Counted from the first letter of the stretch, positions 17,510 through 28,934 are shown. The stretch is 47,289 bases of DNA from Gammaproteobacteria bacterium (GCA_025359565.1 JANYFY010000030.1:1-47289); one strand, 5' to 3'. Numbers and translations: made by a program. The notes: a model not told the origin generated them from the letters alone.

Positions 17510-20500
17510 ATGAATCCATCGCGAATATTCATACTGCGTCCGGTAGCAACAACGCTGTTAATGCTAGCAATCTTGGGCGTCGGCATCATTGCCTACTTCC
17601 AGTTACCCCTATCGGCATTGCCGGAAGTTGCTTACCCCACTATCCAGGTGCAGACCTTCTACCCAGGAGCTAGTCCAGAGGTTATTACCTCGGCTATCAC
17701 CTCGCCGTTGGAAAAGCAGTTCGGCCAAATGCCTGGCTTGGATCAGATGTCCTCCTCCAGTTCAGCGGGCGCATCTGTCATTACTCTGCAATTCAATTTA
17801 TCGCTTGCCATCGATATCGCGGAACAAGAAGTTCAAGCGGGAATAAGTGCAGCGCAAAATCTACTACCACAAGATCTACCCGCGCCCCCCATTTATGCCA
17901 AGGTTAATCCGGCTGACGCACCCGTACTTACTTTGGGCATCACCTCTACGGTAATGCCCCTGACTGAAGTCGAAGATCTCGCCGATACACGAGTGGCGCA
18001 AAAAATTTCGCAGCTTAAAGGTGTCGGTGTGGTGAGTATCAGCGGCGGGCAACGCCCCGCAATCCGAGTAAGGGTCAATCCACGCGCGTTGGCGGCATAC
18101 GGGCTGAATATTGATGATCTACGTACCACCATCAATGTTGCCAATCAAAATGGCCCCAAAGGCACTTTAGACGGTCCTTCGCTGGCTTACAGTATAAACA
18201 CCAACGATCAACTCAAAAGCGCTGCCGAGTACGCGAACATTGTCATTGCTTACAAGAATAACTCCGCAGTCCGCCTTAAGGACGTGGCTCAACTTATAGC
18301 AAGCGCCGAGAACACAAAACTCGGCGGTTGGATGAATTCCACATCAGCACTTATTCTCAACGTCCAGCGCCAACCAGGGGCCAATGTAGTTGATGTGGTC
18401 AATAGCATTCATCAGCTTTTGCCATCGCTTCGCGCTGCCTTACCCTCCGGAGTGGATTTATCGATCCTTACCGACCGCACCACGACCATTCGCGCCTCTA
18501 TTCACGATGTGCAATTCGAACTGACTCTCTCAGTGGCATTAGTTGTTTTAGTAATCTATCTTTTCCTTCGCAATCTTCCCGCCACGCTCATTCCAAGCCT
18601 GTCCGTGCCGCTATCCTTAGTCGGCACTTTCGCCATCATGTATTTGGCTAATTTCAGCCTTAACAATCTGTCGCTCATGGCGTTGACCATCGCCACTGGG
18701 TTTGTAGTCGACGACGCAATCGTAATGATCGAAAATATTTCCCGTTATATTGAAGCAGGTGAAAACCCACTCGAGGCCGCCTTGAAAGGCTCACAGCAAA
18801 TAGGCTTCACGATTATTTCTCTAACCGTTTCGCTAATTGCGGTGCTGATACCCTTGCTGTTTATGCAGGACGTGGTGGGCCGGCTATTTCGTGAATTTGC
18901 CGTGACTTTGGCTGTGACAATTTTGATCTCGGCGGTTGTTTCGCTGACGTTAGTGCCCATGCTGTGTGCCAAATTGCTCAAAGCGACCAAGGGAACGCGT
19001 AAAAATAACGATTCACCGCGCTGGCTGAGTGCACTTATCGATGGATATAGCCGCAAGTTGACCTGGGTACTCGACCATCAACGACTGACGCTCTATGTAG
19101 CCGCAGGCACCCTGGCACTGACTGCGCTACTGTACATTCTCATTCCTAAGGGATTTTTTCCTGACCAAGACACAGGTCTCATACAAGGCGTGTCGGCGGC
19201 AACCGAATCAGTCTCGTATGCAAAAATGGCAGACCGGCAGCAAGCCCTGGCAGCCGCAATCTTGACTGATGCGGATGTCGCCAGCTTATCGTCTTTTATA
19301 GGAGTCGACGGCAATAACGTGACGCTCAATAGCGGGCGTTTTTTAATAAATTTAAAACCGCGAAAAATACGCAGTGCCAATGCAGCCGACATCGCGCGAC
19401 GCATTCGCGGTGAGGTAGCGTCGGTCGTGGGCATCAATTTATTCCTGCAGCCTGCGCAAGATCTCACCTTAGATAGCACGATTAGTCGATCCCAATATCA
19501 ATTTAATTTGCAAAGTGCTGATCAATTGGCACTTTCTAATGCGACCCCTAAACTTGTCGCTGCACTCGCGAAGCGATCTGAATTCGCGGAGGTGACCAGC
19601 AATCAGGAGGACCACGGCCTAGCAGCTTATGTCACCATTGACCGCGATAGCGCCGCTCGTCTTGGGATTAGTGTCGGCACAGTAGACAACGCACTGTACG
19701 ATGCATTTGGGCAACGCATTGTCTCGACCATATTCACTCAATCCAACCAATATCGCGTCATCATTGAAGCTGATCCATCGACGTATCAGTCGGTTGATTC
19801 GATTAACTCTATCTACGTACCGTCTGCAGCGGGCGGCCAAGTCTCGTTATCGGCTATTGCAAAAATCAGCATTGAATCGCGGCCCCTCTTAATCAATCAT
19901 TTAGCCCAGTTTCCCGCAACTACGGTTTCGTTTAATTTGGGACCTGGAGCGTCTTTGGGGGCAGCGGTTGCCGCGATCGAACAAGTCGAACACGACCTTG
20001 AATTCCCGGCGAGTATTAGTACGACATTTCAAGGAGCTGCACTTGCGTTTAGAAATAATCTTTCAAACGAGCTGCTTTTATTAGTTGCCGCCGTTCTCGT
20101 GATGTATATCGTTCTAGGAGTGCTTTACGAAAGTTTTATCCACCCGATTACCATTTTATCGACGTTGCCGTCCGCCGGAATCGGCGCGCTCTTAGCCCTG
20201 ATCGTCGCTGGGCATGAACTGACCATCATCGCGATTATCGGAATTATTCTCTTAATCGGTATCGTTAAGAAAAACGCCATTCTCATGATCGATTTTGCGA
20301 TTGAAGCTGAACGTACGCAGGGCTTATCTCCTAAAGACGCAATTTACCAAGCATGTCTGCTGAGGTTTCGACCTATATTAATGACCACAGTCGCCGCTAT
20401 ATTTGGCGCACTTCCCTTAATGTTTGGCACCGGCACCGGATCAGAATTAAGGCATCCACTAGGGGTAAGCATTGTTGGCGGACTCTTAGTGAGCCAAATA

Positions 20501-20584
20501 TTAACTTTGTTTACCACCCCGGTTATCTACTTGGCTTTTGATCGCGCAGCCAAGCGATTTCGCCCCCGGGGCGCTGCGCCTTGA
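17510..20584 (+). CDS. RND efflux transporter, first of pair (MdtB-like)
   Basis: The 1024-residue inner-membrane antiporter has the family start [17 protein letters not shown], proton-relay aspartates D401 and D402 in [14 protein letters not shown], and [11 protein letters not shown] with the conserved lysine. It pairs with the next gene as in MdtBC, which form a hetero-trimer and export bile salts, novobiocin and similar compounds in enterobacteria. Both sequence motifs and length are complete. The ATG at 17510 follows the adaptor by 30 bases. Its stop overlaps the TTG of the next RND gene by 4 bases. Confidence 0.94.
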   Translation: MNPSRIFILRPVATTLLMLAILGVGIIAYFQLPLSALPEVAYPTIQVQTFYPGASPEVITSAITSPLEKQFGQMPGLDQMSSSSSAGASVITLQFNLSLAIDIAEQEVQAGISAAQNLLPQDLPAPPIYAKVNPADAPVLTLGITSTVMPLTEVEDLADTRVAQKISQLKGVGVVSISGGQRPAIRVRVNPRALAAYGLNIDDLRTTINVANQNGPKGTLDGPSLAYSINTNDQLKSAAEYANIVIAYKNNSAVRLKDVAQLIASAENTKLGGWMNSTSALILNVQRQPGANVVDVVNSIHQLLPSLRAALPSGVDLSILTDRTTTIRASIHDVQFELTLSVALVVLVIYLFLRNLPATLIPSLSVPLSLVGTFAIMYLANFSLNNLSLMALTIATGFVVDDAIVMIENISRYIEAGENPLEAALKGSQQIGFTIISLTVSLIAVLIPLLFMQDVVGRLFREFAVTLAVTILISAVVSLTLVPMLCAKLLKATKGTRKNNDSPRWLSALIDGYSRKLTWVLDHQRLTLYVAAGTLALTALLYILIPKGFFPDQDTGLIQGVSAATESVSYAKMADRQQALAAAILTDADVASLSSFIGVDGNNVTLNSGRFLINLKPRKIRSANAADIARRIRGEVASVVGINLFLQPAQDLTLDSTISRSQYQFNLQSADQLALSNATPKLVAALAKRSEFAEVTSNQEDHGLAAYVTIDRDSAARLGISVGTVDNALYDAFGQRIVSTIFTQSNQYRVIIEADPSTYQSVDSINSIYVPSAAGGQVSLSAIAKISIESRPLLINHLAQFPATTVSFNLGPGASLGAAVAAIEQVEHDLEFPASISTTFQGAALAFRNNLSNELLLLVAAVLVMYIVLGVLYESFIHPITILSTLPSAGIGALLALIVAGHELTIIAIIGIILLIGIVKKNAILMIDFAIEAERTQGLSPKDAIYQACLLRFRPILMTTVAAIFGALPLMFGTGTGSELRHPLGVSIVGGLLVSQILTLFTTPVIYLAFDRAAKRFRPRGAAP

Positions 20585-23500
20585 ATATTTCGGCGCCTTT
20601 TGTGGCGCGACCGGTTGCCACAGTTTTATTGACTCTGGGAGTCACTTTAAGTGGAATAGTCGCGTTTATGCTGATGCCGGTTGCTCCCCTACCCAATATA
20701 GACGTCCCCGCAATTTTTGTTTCCGCTTCACTACCTGGCGCAAGTCCTGAAGTTATGGCAAGCACAGTAGCGACACCGCTCGAACGCCATTTGGGCGCAA
20801 TAGCCGATGTCGATGATATGACGTCGAGCAACAGCGTTGGATCGACTAATATTCAACTTACCTTCGGCTTGAACCGTGACATTAACGGCGCGGCGCGCGA
20901 CGTCGAAGCGGCTATTCTTGCGGCTCGCGCGGATCTCCCCTCCTCGCTAACCAAGAATCCCACTTACCGAAAAATAAATAGCTCGCAGGCACCGATCCTA
21001 GCGCTCGCAATGACTTCCGATATCCTGACTCAAGGGCAAATCTACGACGCCGCTGATGCGGTAATTTCGCAACGTCTATCGCAAATCGATGGCGTAGGTT
21101 CGGTTAACGTGAGCGGGAGCGCTCTGCCTGCAGTTCGAATCGAAATCAATCCTCTTTCCTTGTCGAAGTACGGTATCGGATTACAAGATATCCGCGCCGC
21201 TATTTCAAACGCCAACGCCAATGCACCCAAGGGAGTCATAGAATCCAATCATTTACACTATCAAATCTACACCAACGATAATGCGCGAGATGCCGATCAG
21301 TATCGGAATTTAATTATTGCGAATCGCAATGGCGCCGTGATCCGTCTAAACGATGTCGCCGCGGTGAGCGATATGCAAGACGGTGCCACGGAAAATATCC
21401 GCACCTTTGGATTGTACGGGGGTCGATCTGATACTCGTGGAAAGCCCGCCATTTCAGTGCAAATTTCGCAACAACCCGGCGCTAATATCATTGCAGTGAT
21501 TGATGCAATAAAGGCAGAGCTACCGCACTTAAAAGCAGAAATAGATCCAAAGATAGATTTGAAAATAATAGCCGATCGCTCTATTACCATTAGGGCATCC
21601 CTGCGACAAGTGGAACAGACGCTGATTCTCGCGGTGGCGATGGTGATTCTGGTGGTCTATATTTTTTTAAATAGCTATCGAGCCGCACTGATCCCTGCCA
21701 TCGTAGTACCGGTATCCCTAATTGGTACCTTTGCGGCGATGTATCTTTTAGGGTATACGCTCGATAATTTTTCACTAATGGCATTGACGATAGCTACCGG
21801 ATTTGTGGTCGATGACGCGATCGTCGTCATGGAAAATACTTCTCGTCATATTGAAGCAGGCATGCCAGCGCTGCAAGCGGCCCTCCAAGGGGCGCGCGAG
21901 GTCGGATTTACCGTATTGTCAATGAGCTTATCCTTGATTGCCGTGTTTATTCCTTTTGAATTTGCCGGAGGCATGATTGGACGTTTATTTCGGGAATTCA
22001 CCAACACATTGTCAATTTCGATTTTAATTTCACTTGTTATATCTTTGACCGCCACGCCAATGATGTGCGCACGGCTACTGGGTCGCGACAGGATCTCCAC
22101 TCATTCACGCCTCAGTCAGTGGTTTGAACGCAATTTTCAAATGCTAAAGCAGGAATACGAGCGGACACTCGCAATCGCTTTAAATCATCCGCGACTAACA
22201 TTGTTAACCTTATTTTTGACTATCGTACTGAACGTGTTTTTGTATATCCTTATTCCAAAGGGATTTTTTCCACAGCAAGATACTGGGCTCATTCAGGGTG
22301 GCGTTCGTGGCGATGCAGTAGCCTCTTTTCAGCGTTTAAAACCACGACTAGAGCAAATCGTACAAATTATAAAAAATGATCCGGCGGTGGAGAGCGTCGC
22401 CGGTACCGTCGGCGGCGGCGGGGGTCCCGGATCCGGAAGTGGTGCGAGCGCCAATGTCACTATTTCGCTGAAACCCAGGAGCGAGCGCCATATCTCAGCC
22501 GATGGTGTTATCGCTAGGCTCCGCCCGCGATTGAACCAAGCCACCGGTGTCTCCGTATTTCTTCAAGCTGTCCAAGATTTGCGCGGCGGCGGCGGCAGGT
22601 CTGCTAATGCACAGTATCAATACACTTTACTAGGCGATGACCTTGCTTCGTTGCGCGACTGGTCGCAAAAACTCCGCGTTGCGCTCCAGAATGTTCCCGA
22701 GGTTACCGATGTCGATTCTGATTTACAGCCGGGCGGCCTTGAATCGGATCTGATTGTTGACCGAGACGCGGCATCACGCTTAGGACTCACCGCAAGTCAA
22801 ATCGACAATACGCTAGGAAATGCCTTCGCCCAATCCCAGGTGTCTACCATTTATAATCCCTTTAGCCCGCAGCAATATCACGTAATAATGGAAGTTGATC
22901 CGAAATTCTCGCAAAATCCCGATATCTTAAAACTACTATTTGTCAGCAAATCTGGGGGTGCAGTAAGCGGAACTCAGGCAACCCAAGCGGTGGCGGGCAC
23001 CACGCAATTCGGTACTAGCTCTACAAAATCAACTATAACCCAAGATACCGCGCGTAATTTGGCGGCGAATTCACTAGCTAACTCTGGACGCGGCAACACC
23101 TCGACTGGATCCGCAATCAGTGTCGCCACCGAGACCATGGTGCCTTTAGAGGCTTTTAGTCATTTTGCCACAGCCACTACGCCGGTCACGGTGAACCACA
23201 CCGGCATCGCAGTATCCACCTCCTTTTCCTATAATCTACCGGAAGGCGGATCCCTCGGTAGCGCGCAGGTCGCAATCCAGCGCACCATGGAGGCCATTCA
23301 TGTACCCATCAGCATCCAAGGCGGCGCGTATGGGACATCCAAGCTGTTTCAGCAGTCTATGGGAGCTTTACCATTGATGTTGGTAGCGACATTAATGGCC
23401 ATATATATAGTATTAGGCATGCTGTACGAAAGCTATGGCCAACCGATCACTATTCTTTCAACTCTCCCATCGGCGGGGGTTGGCGCGTTGCTAGCCCTCA

Positions 23501-23919
23501 TAATCACGAATACCGAATTCGGCATGATTGCATTCTTGGGCATTCTATTGCTAATTGGTATTGTCAAAAAGAACGCCATTATGATGGTTGATTTTGCGCT
23601 CGATGCCGAACGTCAGTTAGGTCATGACCCACGTACTGCAATTGCACGTGCCTGCTCATTGCGATTCAGGCCAATTATGATGACTACACTTGCGGCGATC
23701 GCGGGCGCGCTACCGCTTGCGATTGGCTCAGGCGATGGTACGGAGCTACGCCGACCCTTAGGAATTTCAATTGTCGGTGGCCTATTTTTAAGTCAGCTAC
23801 TCACCCTCTATACAACTCCTGTGGTCTATTTGTGTATACGACGTTTTGGGCAACGCAAGCAAAAATCGCAATCCATTACTAATTACCCGCGAAGCATTCC
23901 CCACGAGGCACTTTTGTGA
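20581..23919 (+). CDS. RND efflux transporter, second of pair (MdtC-like) with periplasmic insert
   Basis: This 1112-residue RND protein starts at a TTG (20581) that overlaps the previous stop by 4 bases. It has proton-relay D411 and D412, and [11 protein letters not shown]. It is about 85 residues longer than typical MdtC. Most of the excess is a Gly/Ser/Thr/Ala-rich stretch at about 792-850 in the second large periplasmic loop, before the [10 protein letters not shown] block; a glycine run near 609-620 and another near 667 add more. These regions lie in periplasmic docking or porter parts. The insert is in frame and the rest is intact, so the gene appears functional. Confidence 0.92.
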   Translation: MNISAPFVARPVATVLLTLGVTLSGIVAFMLMPVAPLPNIDVPAIFVSASLPGASPEVMASTVATPLERHLGAIADVDDMTSSNSVGSTNIQLTFGLNRDINGAARDVEAAILAARADLPSSLTKNPTYRKINSSQAPILALAMTSDILTQGQIYDAADAVISQRLSQIDGVGSVNVSGSALPAVRIEINPLSLSKYGIGLQDIRAAISNANANAPKGVIESNHLHYQIYTNDNARDADQYRNLIIANRNGAVIRLNDVAAVSDMQDGATENIRTFGLYGGRSDTRGKPAISVQISQQPGANIIAVIDAIKAELPHLKAEIDPKIDLKIIADRSITIRASLRQVEQTLILAVAMVILVVYIFLNSYRAALIPAIVVPVSLIGTFAAMYLLGYTLDNFSLMALTIATGFVVDDAIVVMENTSRHIEAGMPALQAALQGAREVGFTVLSMSLSLIAVFIPFEFAGGMIGRLFREFTNTLSISILISLVISLTATPMMCARLLGRDRISTHSRLSQWFERNFQMLKQEYERTLAIALNHPRLTLLTLFLTIVLNVFLYILIPKGFFPQQDTGLIQGGVRGDAVASFQRLKPRLEQIVQIIKNDPAVESVAGTVGGGGGPGSGSGASANVTISLKPRSERHISADGVIARLRPRLNQATGVSVFLQAVQDLRGGGGRSANAQYQYTLLGDDLASLRDWSQKLRVALQNVPEVTDVDSDLQPGGLESDLIVDRDAASRLGLTASQIDNTLGNAFAQSQVSTIYNPFSPQQYHVIMEVDPKFSQNPDILKLLFVSKSGGAVSGTQATQAVAGTTQFGTSSTKSTITQDTARNLAANSLANSGRGNTSTGSAISVATETMVPLEAFSHFATATTPVTVNHTGIAVSTSFSYNLPEGGSLGSAQVAIQRTMEAIHVPISIQGGAYGTSKLFQQSMGALPLMLVATLMAIYIVLGMLYESYGQPITILSTLPSAGVGALLALIITNTEFGMIAFLGILLLIGIVKKNAIMMVDFALDAERQLGHDPRTAIARACSLRFRPIMMTTLAAIAGALPLAIGSGDGTELRRPLGISIVGGLFLSQLLTLYTTPVVYLCIRRFGQRKQKSQSITNYPRSIPHEALL

Positions 23920-25322
23920 AGGCACATCCGCATTCAAAACCCCCTTTGACCCGTATGGCTGTACTATTTTTAGTTCTCACTGGCTGTGCCATTGGACCCC
24001 ATTATCGAAGACCCGGTATCGAACTTGCCAGCAGTTACAAAGAAGAAAAAGACTGGAAAGCTTCACAACCCAACGATGCGGCCAGTCGGGGGGAGTGGTG
24101 GAGTATTTTTAAAGATCCTGAGCTTGACCAACTTGAAAATCAAATTGAAATTTCCAACCAAAATGTGAAAGCTGCCGCTGCTGCGGTTGAGGAAGCGCAA
24201 GCCTTAGTACAAGAGGCTCAAGCGGGATTCTGGCCTACCCTAGCCGCCAATTTCGGAAGGCAACGAGGTCGAACCCGGCTCGCGGAAGTACAAACCACCA
24301 CGAGTGCCGGAATTACCGGGAGTTGGAACATTGATATCTGGGGTCAAATTCGCCGCAGTGCCGAAAGCAACAAAGCCTCAGCACAAGCCTCTACCGCAGC
24401 CCTCGCCGCCGCACGCCTATCGGCACAAGGCCAACTCGCGACAATTTATTTCCAATTGCGCGCCCAAGATCAATTGCAGTCCTTATTGAACGACACCGTG
24501 AGAGCCCAAGAGAAATCGCTAAAGATCGCTGAAAGCCGCTTTAGATTCGGTGTCGCAGCGAAAGGTGACCTCGTCAGCGCCCAAACACAACTGTTGACCA
24601 GCCAAGCGCAACAAATCAACGCCGGCATTCAGCGTGCCTTACTAGAACATGCCATAGCCGTGCTTATTGGACAATCGCCTTCCCTCTACTCACTCACCCG
24701 CGCAAGCATGCGCACCGACGTCCCAACCATACCACCGGGCGTACCGTCAGCGCTTTTGGAACGACGGCCTGACATTGCGGAGGCTGAACGTAAAGTTGCG
24801 TCAGCTAACGCACAAATCGGTGTGGCGCGCGCCGCGTTTTTCCCCACGCTCATCCTCAGTGGCTCGGCGGATTACAGTGGCGGCTCAATAGCTAATTTAA
24901 TTCGCGCCTCCAATCGAGTCTGGGCTTTTGGCCCTTCACTTGCACAAACTCTCTTTGCGGGGGGATTACATCGAGCCCAAGCACGCGCAGCTTCTGCGGC
25001 ATTTGACCTAAGCGTCGACAATTATCGGCAAAGCGTACTTAACGGTATACAGCAAGTTGAAGATCAAATCGCCACCTTGCGCATCTTAGAAAAACAGTCT
25101 GCGCTCGAAGATGCCGTTGTGAGCGCAGCGCAAGAAGCCGAAGTCCTCATATTAAACCAATACAAAGCAGGTACTGTGCCTTATAGCAGTGTCATATCTT
25201 CTCAGACGACTACTTTAAGCAGCCGCGAGACCGCCCTCACTGTTTTGCTCGATCGCTTAATCGCCAGTGTTAGCATGATAGAGGCATTAGGCGGTGGCTG
25301 GGAGGCGTCGGAATTACGATGA
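23916..25322 (+). CDS. Outer-membrane efflux channel lipoprotein (NodT-like)
   Basis: The 468-residue TolC-like channel has a lipoprotein signal with VLTGC (C24), IGPHYRRPG after it, and two repeat halves including PSALLERRPDIAEAERK. It should serve the MdtBC-like pump, so each pump in the window has its own channel. The GTG start overlaps the previous stop by 4 bases, and its own stop overlaps the next gene by 4 bases. The enterobacterial mdtABC operon lacks its own channel and borrows TolC, so this arrangement differs from it. Confidence 0.92.
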   Translation: MKAHPHSKPPLTRMAVLFLVLTGCAIGPHYRRPGIELASSYKEEKDWKASQPNDAASRGEWWSIFKDPELDQLENQIEISNQNVKAAAAAVEEAQALVQEAQAGFWPTLAANFGRQRGRTRLAEVQTTTSAGITGSWNIDIWGQIRRSAESNKASAQASTAALAAARLSAQGQLATIYFQLRAQDQLQSLLNDTVRAQEKSLKIAESRFRFGVAAKGDLVSAQTQLLTSQAQQINAGIQRALLEHAIAVLIGQSPSLYSLTRASMRTDVPTIPPGVPSALLERRPDIAEAERKVASANAQIGVARAAFFPTLILSGSADYSGGSIANLIRASNRVWAFGPSLAQTLFAGGLHRAQARAASAAFDLSVDNYRQSVLNGIQQVEDQIATLRILEKQSALEDAVVSAAQEAEVLILNQYKAGTVPYSSVISSQTTTLSSRETALTVLLDRLIASVSMIEALGGGWEASELR

Positions 25323-26350
25323 CGCAGTTATTCGGCGATTGGCTTCATATTTGGCCCACTCTACTGGCGTCGTTCATGGCATCTCTCGTCGAATTTGTTG
25401 AGGCGCTTACTGTAGTTCTAGCGATAGGTACGGTGCGCGGATGGCGACCCGCACTAGCCGGCTCGGGTCTCGCACTGTGCGCACTGCTAGTATTAGTCGC
25501 AATTTTTGGCTCTACTTTAAATAAGATTCCATTAGCGGCGGTGCAATTGGTTATCGGCACTCTGGTATTAATGTTCGGATTGCGTTGGCTACGTAAGGCG
25601 ATCTTAAGATCGGCAGGTGTATTACCGCTGCATGACGAAACAGCTGAATTCGCCAAACAAGCGGCATTAATGGGAAACACCGCGCGCACCCGCACCTGGG
25701 ACCGAGCCGGTTTTGCCGCCGCCTTTAAAATCGTGATGCTCGAGGGCGTGGAAGTGGTATTTATTGTAATCGCCATCGCAGCAAGCGGCAAAGCGCTGTG
25801 GGCTGCCACCATCGGTGCCATGTCGGCACTCATTCTGGTGATTTTTCTAGGGGTCGTGATACACCGACCGCTTGCCAAGATTCCAGAGAACGCCTTAAAA
25901 TTTGGGGTAGGGCTTTTATTAACGACTTTCGGCACCCTATGGGTCGGCGAAAGTGTGCAAATACAATGGCCCTGGGGCGACTTCACTTTACTGTTGCTGT
26001 TAAGCGGATATTTTTTAGTTGCTCAAGGGTTAGTTTTTCTGTGTCGATCGCGCTTCCGCGCGGGCTTGCGTTCCAAGAAGGCAACGGCTTACCCAAAACC
26101 TAGTAAGAGAATCGCTGCGAGTCCGGTCGGGGTGCTAGCAACCGTGATGCACGAAATGATTAGTTTGTTTGTAGATGACGGCGCACTAGCCAGCGGAATA
26201 CTGGTATGGGTGACGATCAATAAAGGCGGCAATCTAGTAGGCATCCAAACCGGAGTTATTGGCGGCGCAATGTTCTTCTTGGGATTTGTCAGTCTTTTAG
26301 GATTTAGCGCAACTCGCTCTTGCGCAACTCAAGCTAGCGAAACCCAGTGA
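25319..26350 (+). CDS. Multi-pass membrane protein with two FTR1-like ExxE motifs (COG4280-like)
   Basis: The 343-residue protein has about 8 hydrophobic segments. Two are similar in layout: VEFVEAL with E25 and E28, and LEGVEVV with E142 and E145. Paired ExxE motifs on helices are the metal-binding signature of FTR1 iron permeases and related LysE-superfamily proteins, so a metal or cation role is possible. It resembles proteins grouped as COG4280, function unknown. The ATG overlaps the channel stop by 4 bases, so it is the last gene of the second efflux operon. The last 17 bases overlap the convergent serine hydrolase. Confidence 0.7.
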   Translation: MTQLFGDWLHIWPTLLASFMASLVEFVEALTVVLAIGTVRGWRPALAGSGLALCALLVLVAIFGSTLNKIPLAAVQLVIGTLVLMFGLRWLRKAILRSAGVLPLHDETAEFAKQAALMGNTARTRTWDRAGFAAAFKIVMLEGVEVVFIVIAIAASGKALWAATIGAMSALILVIFLGVVIHRPLAKIPENALKFGVGLLLTTFGTLWVGESVQIQWPWGDFTLLLLLSGYFLVAQGLVFLCRSRFRAGLRSKKATAYPKPSKRIAASPVGVLATVMHEMISLFVDDGALASGILVWVTINKGGNLVGIQTGVIGGAMFFLGFVSLLGFSATRSCATQASETQ

Positions 26351-27392
26351 CCAAGGAAAACACTTCACGCGCTATTTTTTCGGCTGGGGCTTCCGCAAGA
26401 TTAGCGAGCACCACCACGGTCACTTGACTATCAAAATCACGCTCGATGGCAGATCTGAATCCTTGCCACGAGCCGTCAAATTCCAGCACCGGGTGCCCGC
26501 CTACTACGCCTTGGTCCCATCCAAATCCGTGGGATTTAAGGTTAATACTCGTTTGATCACGTCCCCAGAGAGCAGCATACGAGGCACTCGACAACAACGC
26601 GCGGCGATCAAGCGCCGCGATCCACGCGCTCCAGTCATCCAAGGACAAATAAAGGCTGCCATCGGCGGTCGCATTGAGCGCTGCCGATACAAAGTCCTGA
26701 TTTCGAATACCCTTCGACGTTCGTATATATCCCGCAGCACGATTAGCAACGATGTCGGTATCACTGATCACACGTGCGGTCCGCATTCCTAAAGGCTTAA
26801 ATACTTCACGGGCCAGAAAGTCACCATAAAACATACCGCTGACTCGAGTCGCAATAATTCCTGCCAGAATGTACCCCGTATTATTGTATTTCCACTGACT
26901 ACCCACCGGGAAATCTAAAGGAAATGAGTGCGCTAGTTTAATGATCTCATCGTCGCTATATTCGCGCCGATTGTCGAACAGGGCGCCCTCCTCGGTGTCC
27001 CTGATTCCCGACGTATGGTTAAGTAAGTGGCGGATAGTGATCGCCTCCCAGCCCGGCGGTCCCGCAGGCAAATACTTATCAATTCGATCATCTAGACGCA
27101 GCGCCCCACGCTCCACCAGCAAAAGGATCGCTGTAGCGGTAAATTGTTTACCCAAGGATCCACTTTGAAACATCGTCAGGCGCTTTACGACAACCGCGTG
27201 TTCAACATTAGCTAGGCCGTAGACCCCTATGCGCACAATCTTTTGATTGCGCATGACCAGTAACGCTAGGCCCGGAATTCGCTCGCTGCGTTGTGCTACG
27301 AGCATCGCATCATCAATAGCATCGCTCCACGCAGCAGCACCTATCAATGTAGTGACTAGTGCAACCAAGATCTTAAGGTGTATAGTTTTCAC
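26334..27392 (-). CDS. Class C beta-lactamase-like serine hydrolase, exported
   Basis: The 352-residue protein has a signal-like N-terminus (KILVALVTTLIGAAAW), the nucleophile motif SLGK (S79-K82) and YNN (169-171). The third motif, usually HTG or KTG, appears as FDGSWQG, so the usual basic residue is replaced; this is seen in some esterase-like members. It belongs to the same superfamily as the gene at 7224 but is only distantly similar to it. The gene converges on the efflux operon with a 17-base overlap. Substrate is unknown. Confidence 0.82.
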   Translation of the reverse strand: MKTIHLKILVALVTTLIGAAAWSDAIDDAMLVAQRSERIPGLALLVMRNQKIVRIGVYGLANVEHAVVVKRLTMFQSGSLGKQFTATAILLLVERGALRLDDRIDKYLPAGPPGWEAITIRHLLNHTSGIRDTEEGALFDNRREYSDDEIIKLAHSFPLDFPVGSQWKYNNTGYILAGIIATRVSGMFYGDFLAREVFKPLGMRTARVISDTDIVANRAAGYIRTSKGIRNQDFVSAALNATADGSLYLSLDDWSAWIAALDRRALLSSASYAALWGRDQTSINLKSHGFGWDQGVVGGHPVLEFDGSWQGFRSAIERDFDSQVTVVVLANLAEAPAEKIAREVFSLVTGFR

Positions 27393-27460
27393 TGGCTTCG
27401 ACTACTTGGACTTTATAGGTCACTGCTACAGCGTTTAAGGCTACTTCAATAGCATAGTAC

Positions 27461-27507
27461 AACTTAAATCACTTAAGTTTGCCGCCCCGCTACAAATTCA
27501 TTACAAT
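27461..27507 (+). promoter_or_regulatory. Promoter with palindromic operator for the APC permease operon
   Basis: A -35 box TTGCCG (27479-27484), a 17-base spacer and a -10 box TACAAT (27502-27507) form a good sigma-70 promoter. A perfect inverted repeat AACTTAA (27461-27467) / TTAAGTT (27473-27479) with a 5-base spacer abuts the -35 box and looks like an operator for a dimeric regulator, possibly the GntR protein encoded at 33184. Transcription would begin near 27514, only about 5 bases before the ATG at 27519, so the mRNA may be nearly leaderless. Boxes are seen; regulator pairing is inference. Confidence 0.6.
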
Positions 27508-27518
27508 GACCTAATGTT

Positions 27519-28934
27519 ATGAATATCGCTCACCCAAATCCTCGCGCAAATAGTGTCGGCTTGGGCGACGCCATTATCATGGGACTATCGAGTTCCGGTC
27601 CCTCACAAACGATAGCAGTAAGCCTTGCAGGACTAGTGGCCGTCAGCGGCTATGCCTCCATCATTCCCATCCTTATCTGCTTCCTCCCTATGATAGGAAT
27701 CGCAATTGCCTACCAGCGCCTTAATCGCTGGGATCAAAGTGCGGGAGCAACCTACACCTGGGTCGCAAAGGTATTTCATCCTTACCTGGGTTTTTTGTCA
27801 GGTTGGATGATTCTTTTGTACTACACCCTTGGTACCACCACACTGACTATACCCGCAGGTATTTATACGCTCGAACTAGTAGCACCCTCGTTGGTTGAAA
27901 ACCACGCCGCCATTTTCGCTGTCGGTGCGCTATGGAATGTGCTGGTCACGGCGCTGGCAATTTTGGGGCTCAAAATGGTGGCGCGATTTGAATGGCTCGT
28001 GGTCATATTTGAATATGTCGTATTGTTAACCGCCGCAAGTATCGCCGCGGCGGCTTTGTGGCATGGCAACACCGCGTCGCCATTTTCTTGGGGATGGTTT
28101 TCTTGGGACAGCGTCGGACACATGAAGGGCTTAATGGGGGGAATATTAATTGCTTGTTTCATGTACTCAGGCTGGGATGCGTCGGTGTATGTCAACGAAG
28201 AAACAACTGACCGCGCGAATAATCCGGGCAAAGCCGCGATTGCCAGCGTGGTGATGCTCGCACTCGTGTATTCCCTCACCACGTTCAGCTTTCAAAGCGT
28301 GCTCTCACCGCAAGCACTACAGGCTCACGCTGGAAATGTACTGGCGGCGATCGGTACGAAATTATTCTCTCCCCCTTGGGACGCTGTTATGGCTCTGGTT
28401 GTACTTACCGGTACACTTGCATCGCTTCAATCAGCAGTGGTTTCAGCGGCACGCATGGGTTTTGCAATGTCACGCGACCGAGTTATGCCGCGATGCTTTC
28501 AACAACTCACCGCCCGCAGCGCAAGTCCCTGGATCGCGACGCTTGCCATGAGCGCGCTTAACTTAAGTTTGCTCGCATTGGCACTCAGCACTACTACGAT
28601 CGCCACCGCCTTAACCACGGCTGCAAGCAGCTTGGGTCTTATTTCAATAATATTTTACGGCATTACAGCAGCAACCGCCGTTTGGCACCAGCGTAACGTG
28701 TTGACCCATAGTGCGCAGGACTTCTTATTAGGCGGTCTATTGCCATCAATAGGTGTTCTTTTCAGTTTTTGGGTCCTTGTCGAATCTAGCTTAAGCGGAG
28801 CTGTAAGCAACACCGTATTGGTATACGGCTTAGGGTCCATAGGATTAGGCGTTTTAATCATCCTGTTTTTACATAGAATAAAAGCCATCCCATTTTTTGT
28901 CTCGCAAAGGATCGACCATGAGAAAATACAATAA
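27519..28934 (+). CDS. APC superfamily amino acid/amine permease
   Basis: The 471-residue protein has about 12 membrane segments and APC features, such as SSSGPSQTIAVSLAGL in the first helix and GGILIACFMYSGWDAS in the middle. APC permeases import amino acids, amines or conjugates; E. coli FrlA, a fructoselysine permease, is one example. No ribosome site precedes the ATG, which fits the near-leaderless mRNA predicted from the promoter. Its end overlaps the aminotransferase start by 17 bases. It heads a four-gene operon with an aminotransferase, a sugar kinase and an aminosugar-phosphate deaminase, so the cargo probably has an amino group. Confidence 0.87.
   Translation: MNIAHPNPRANSVGLGDAIIMGLSSSGPSQTIAVSLAGLVAVSGYASIIPILICFLPMIGIAIAYQRLNRWDQSAGATYTWVAKVFHPYLGFLSGWMILLYYTLGTTTLTIPAGIYTLELVAPSLVENHAAIFAVGALWNVLVTALAILGLKMVARFEWLVVIFEYVVLLTAASIAAAALWHGNTASPFSWGWFSWDSVGHMKGLMGGILIACFMYSGWDASVYVNEETTDRANNPGKAAIASVVMLALVYSLTTFSFQSVLSPQALQAHAGNVLAAIGTKLFSPPWDAVMALVVLTGTLASLQSAVVSAARMGFAMSRDRVMPRCFQQLTARSASPWIATLAMSALNLSLLALALSTTTIATALTTAASSLGLISIIFYGITAATAVWHQRNVLTHSAQDFLLGGLLPSIGVLFSFWVLVESSLSGAVSNTVLVYGLGSIGLGVLIILFLHRIKAIPFFVSQRIDHEKIQ

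Noticed and set aside
25345-25986. 213-codon minus-strand open frame
   Set aside because: It is a shadow of the membrane protein on the plus strand; its residues are low-complexity and fit no family.
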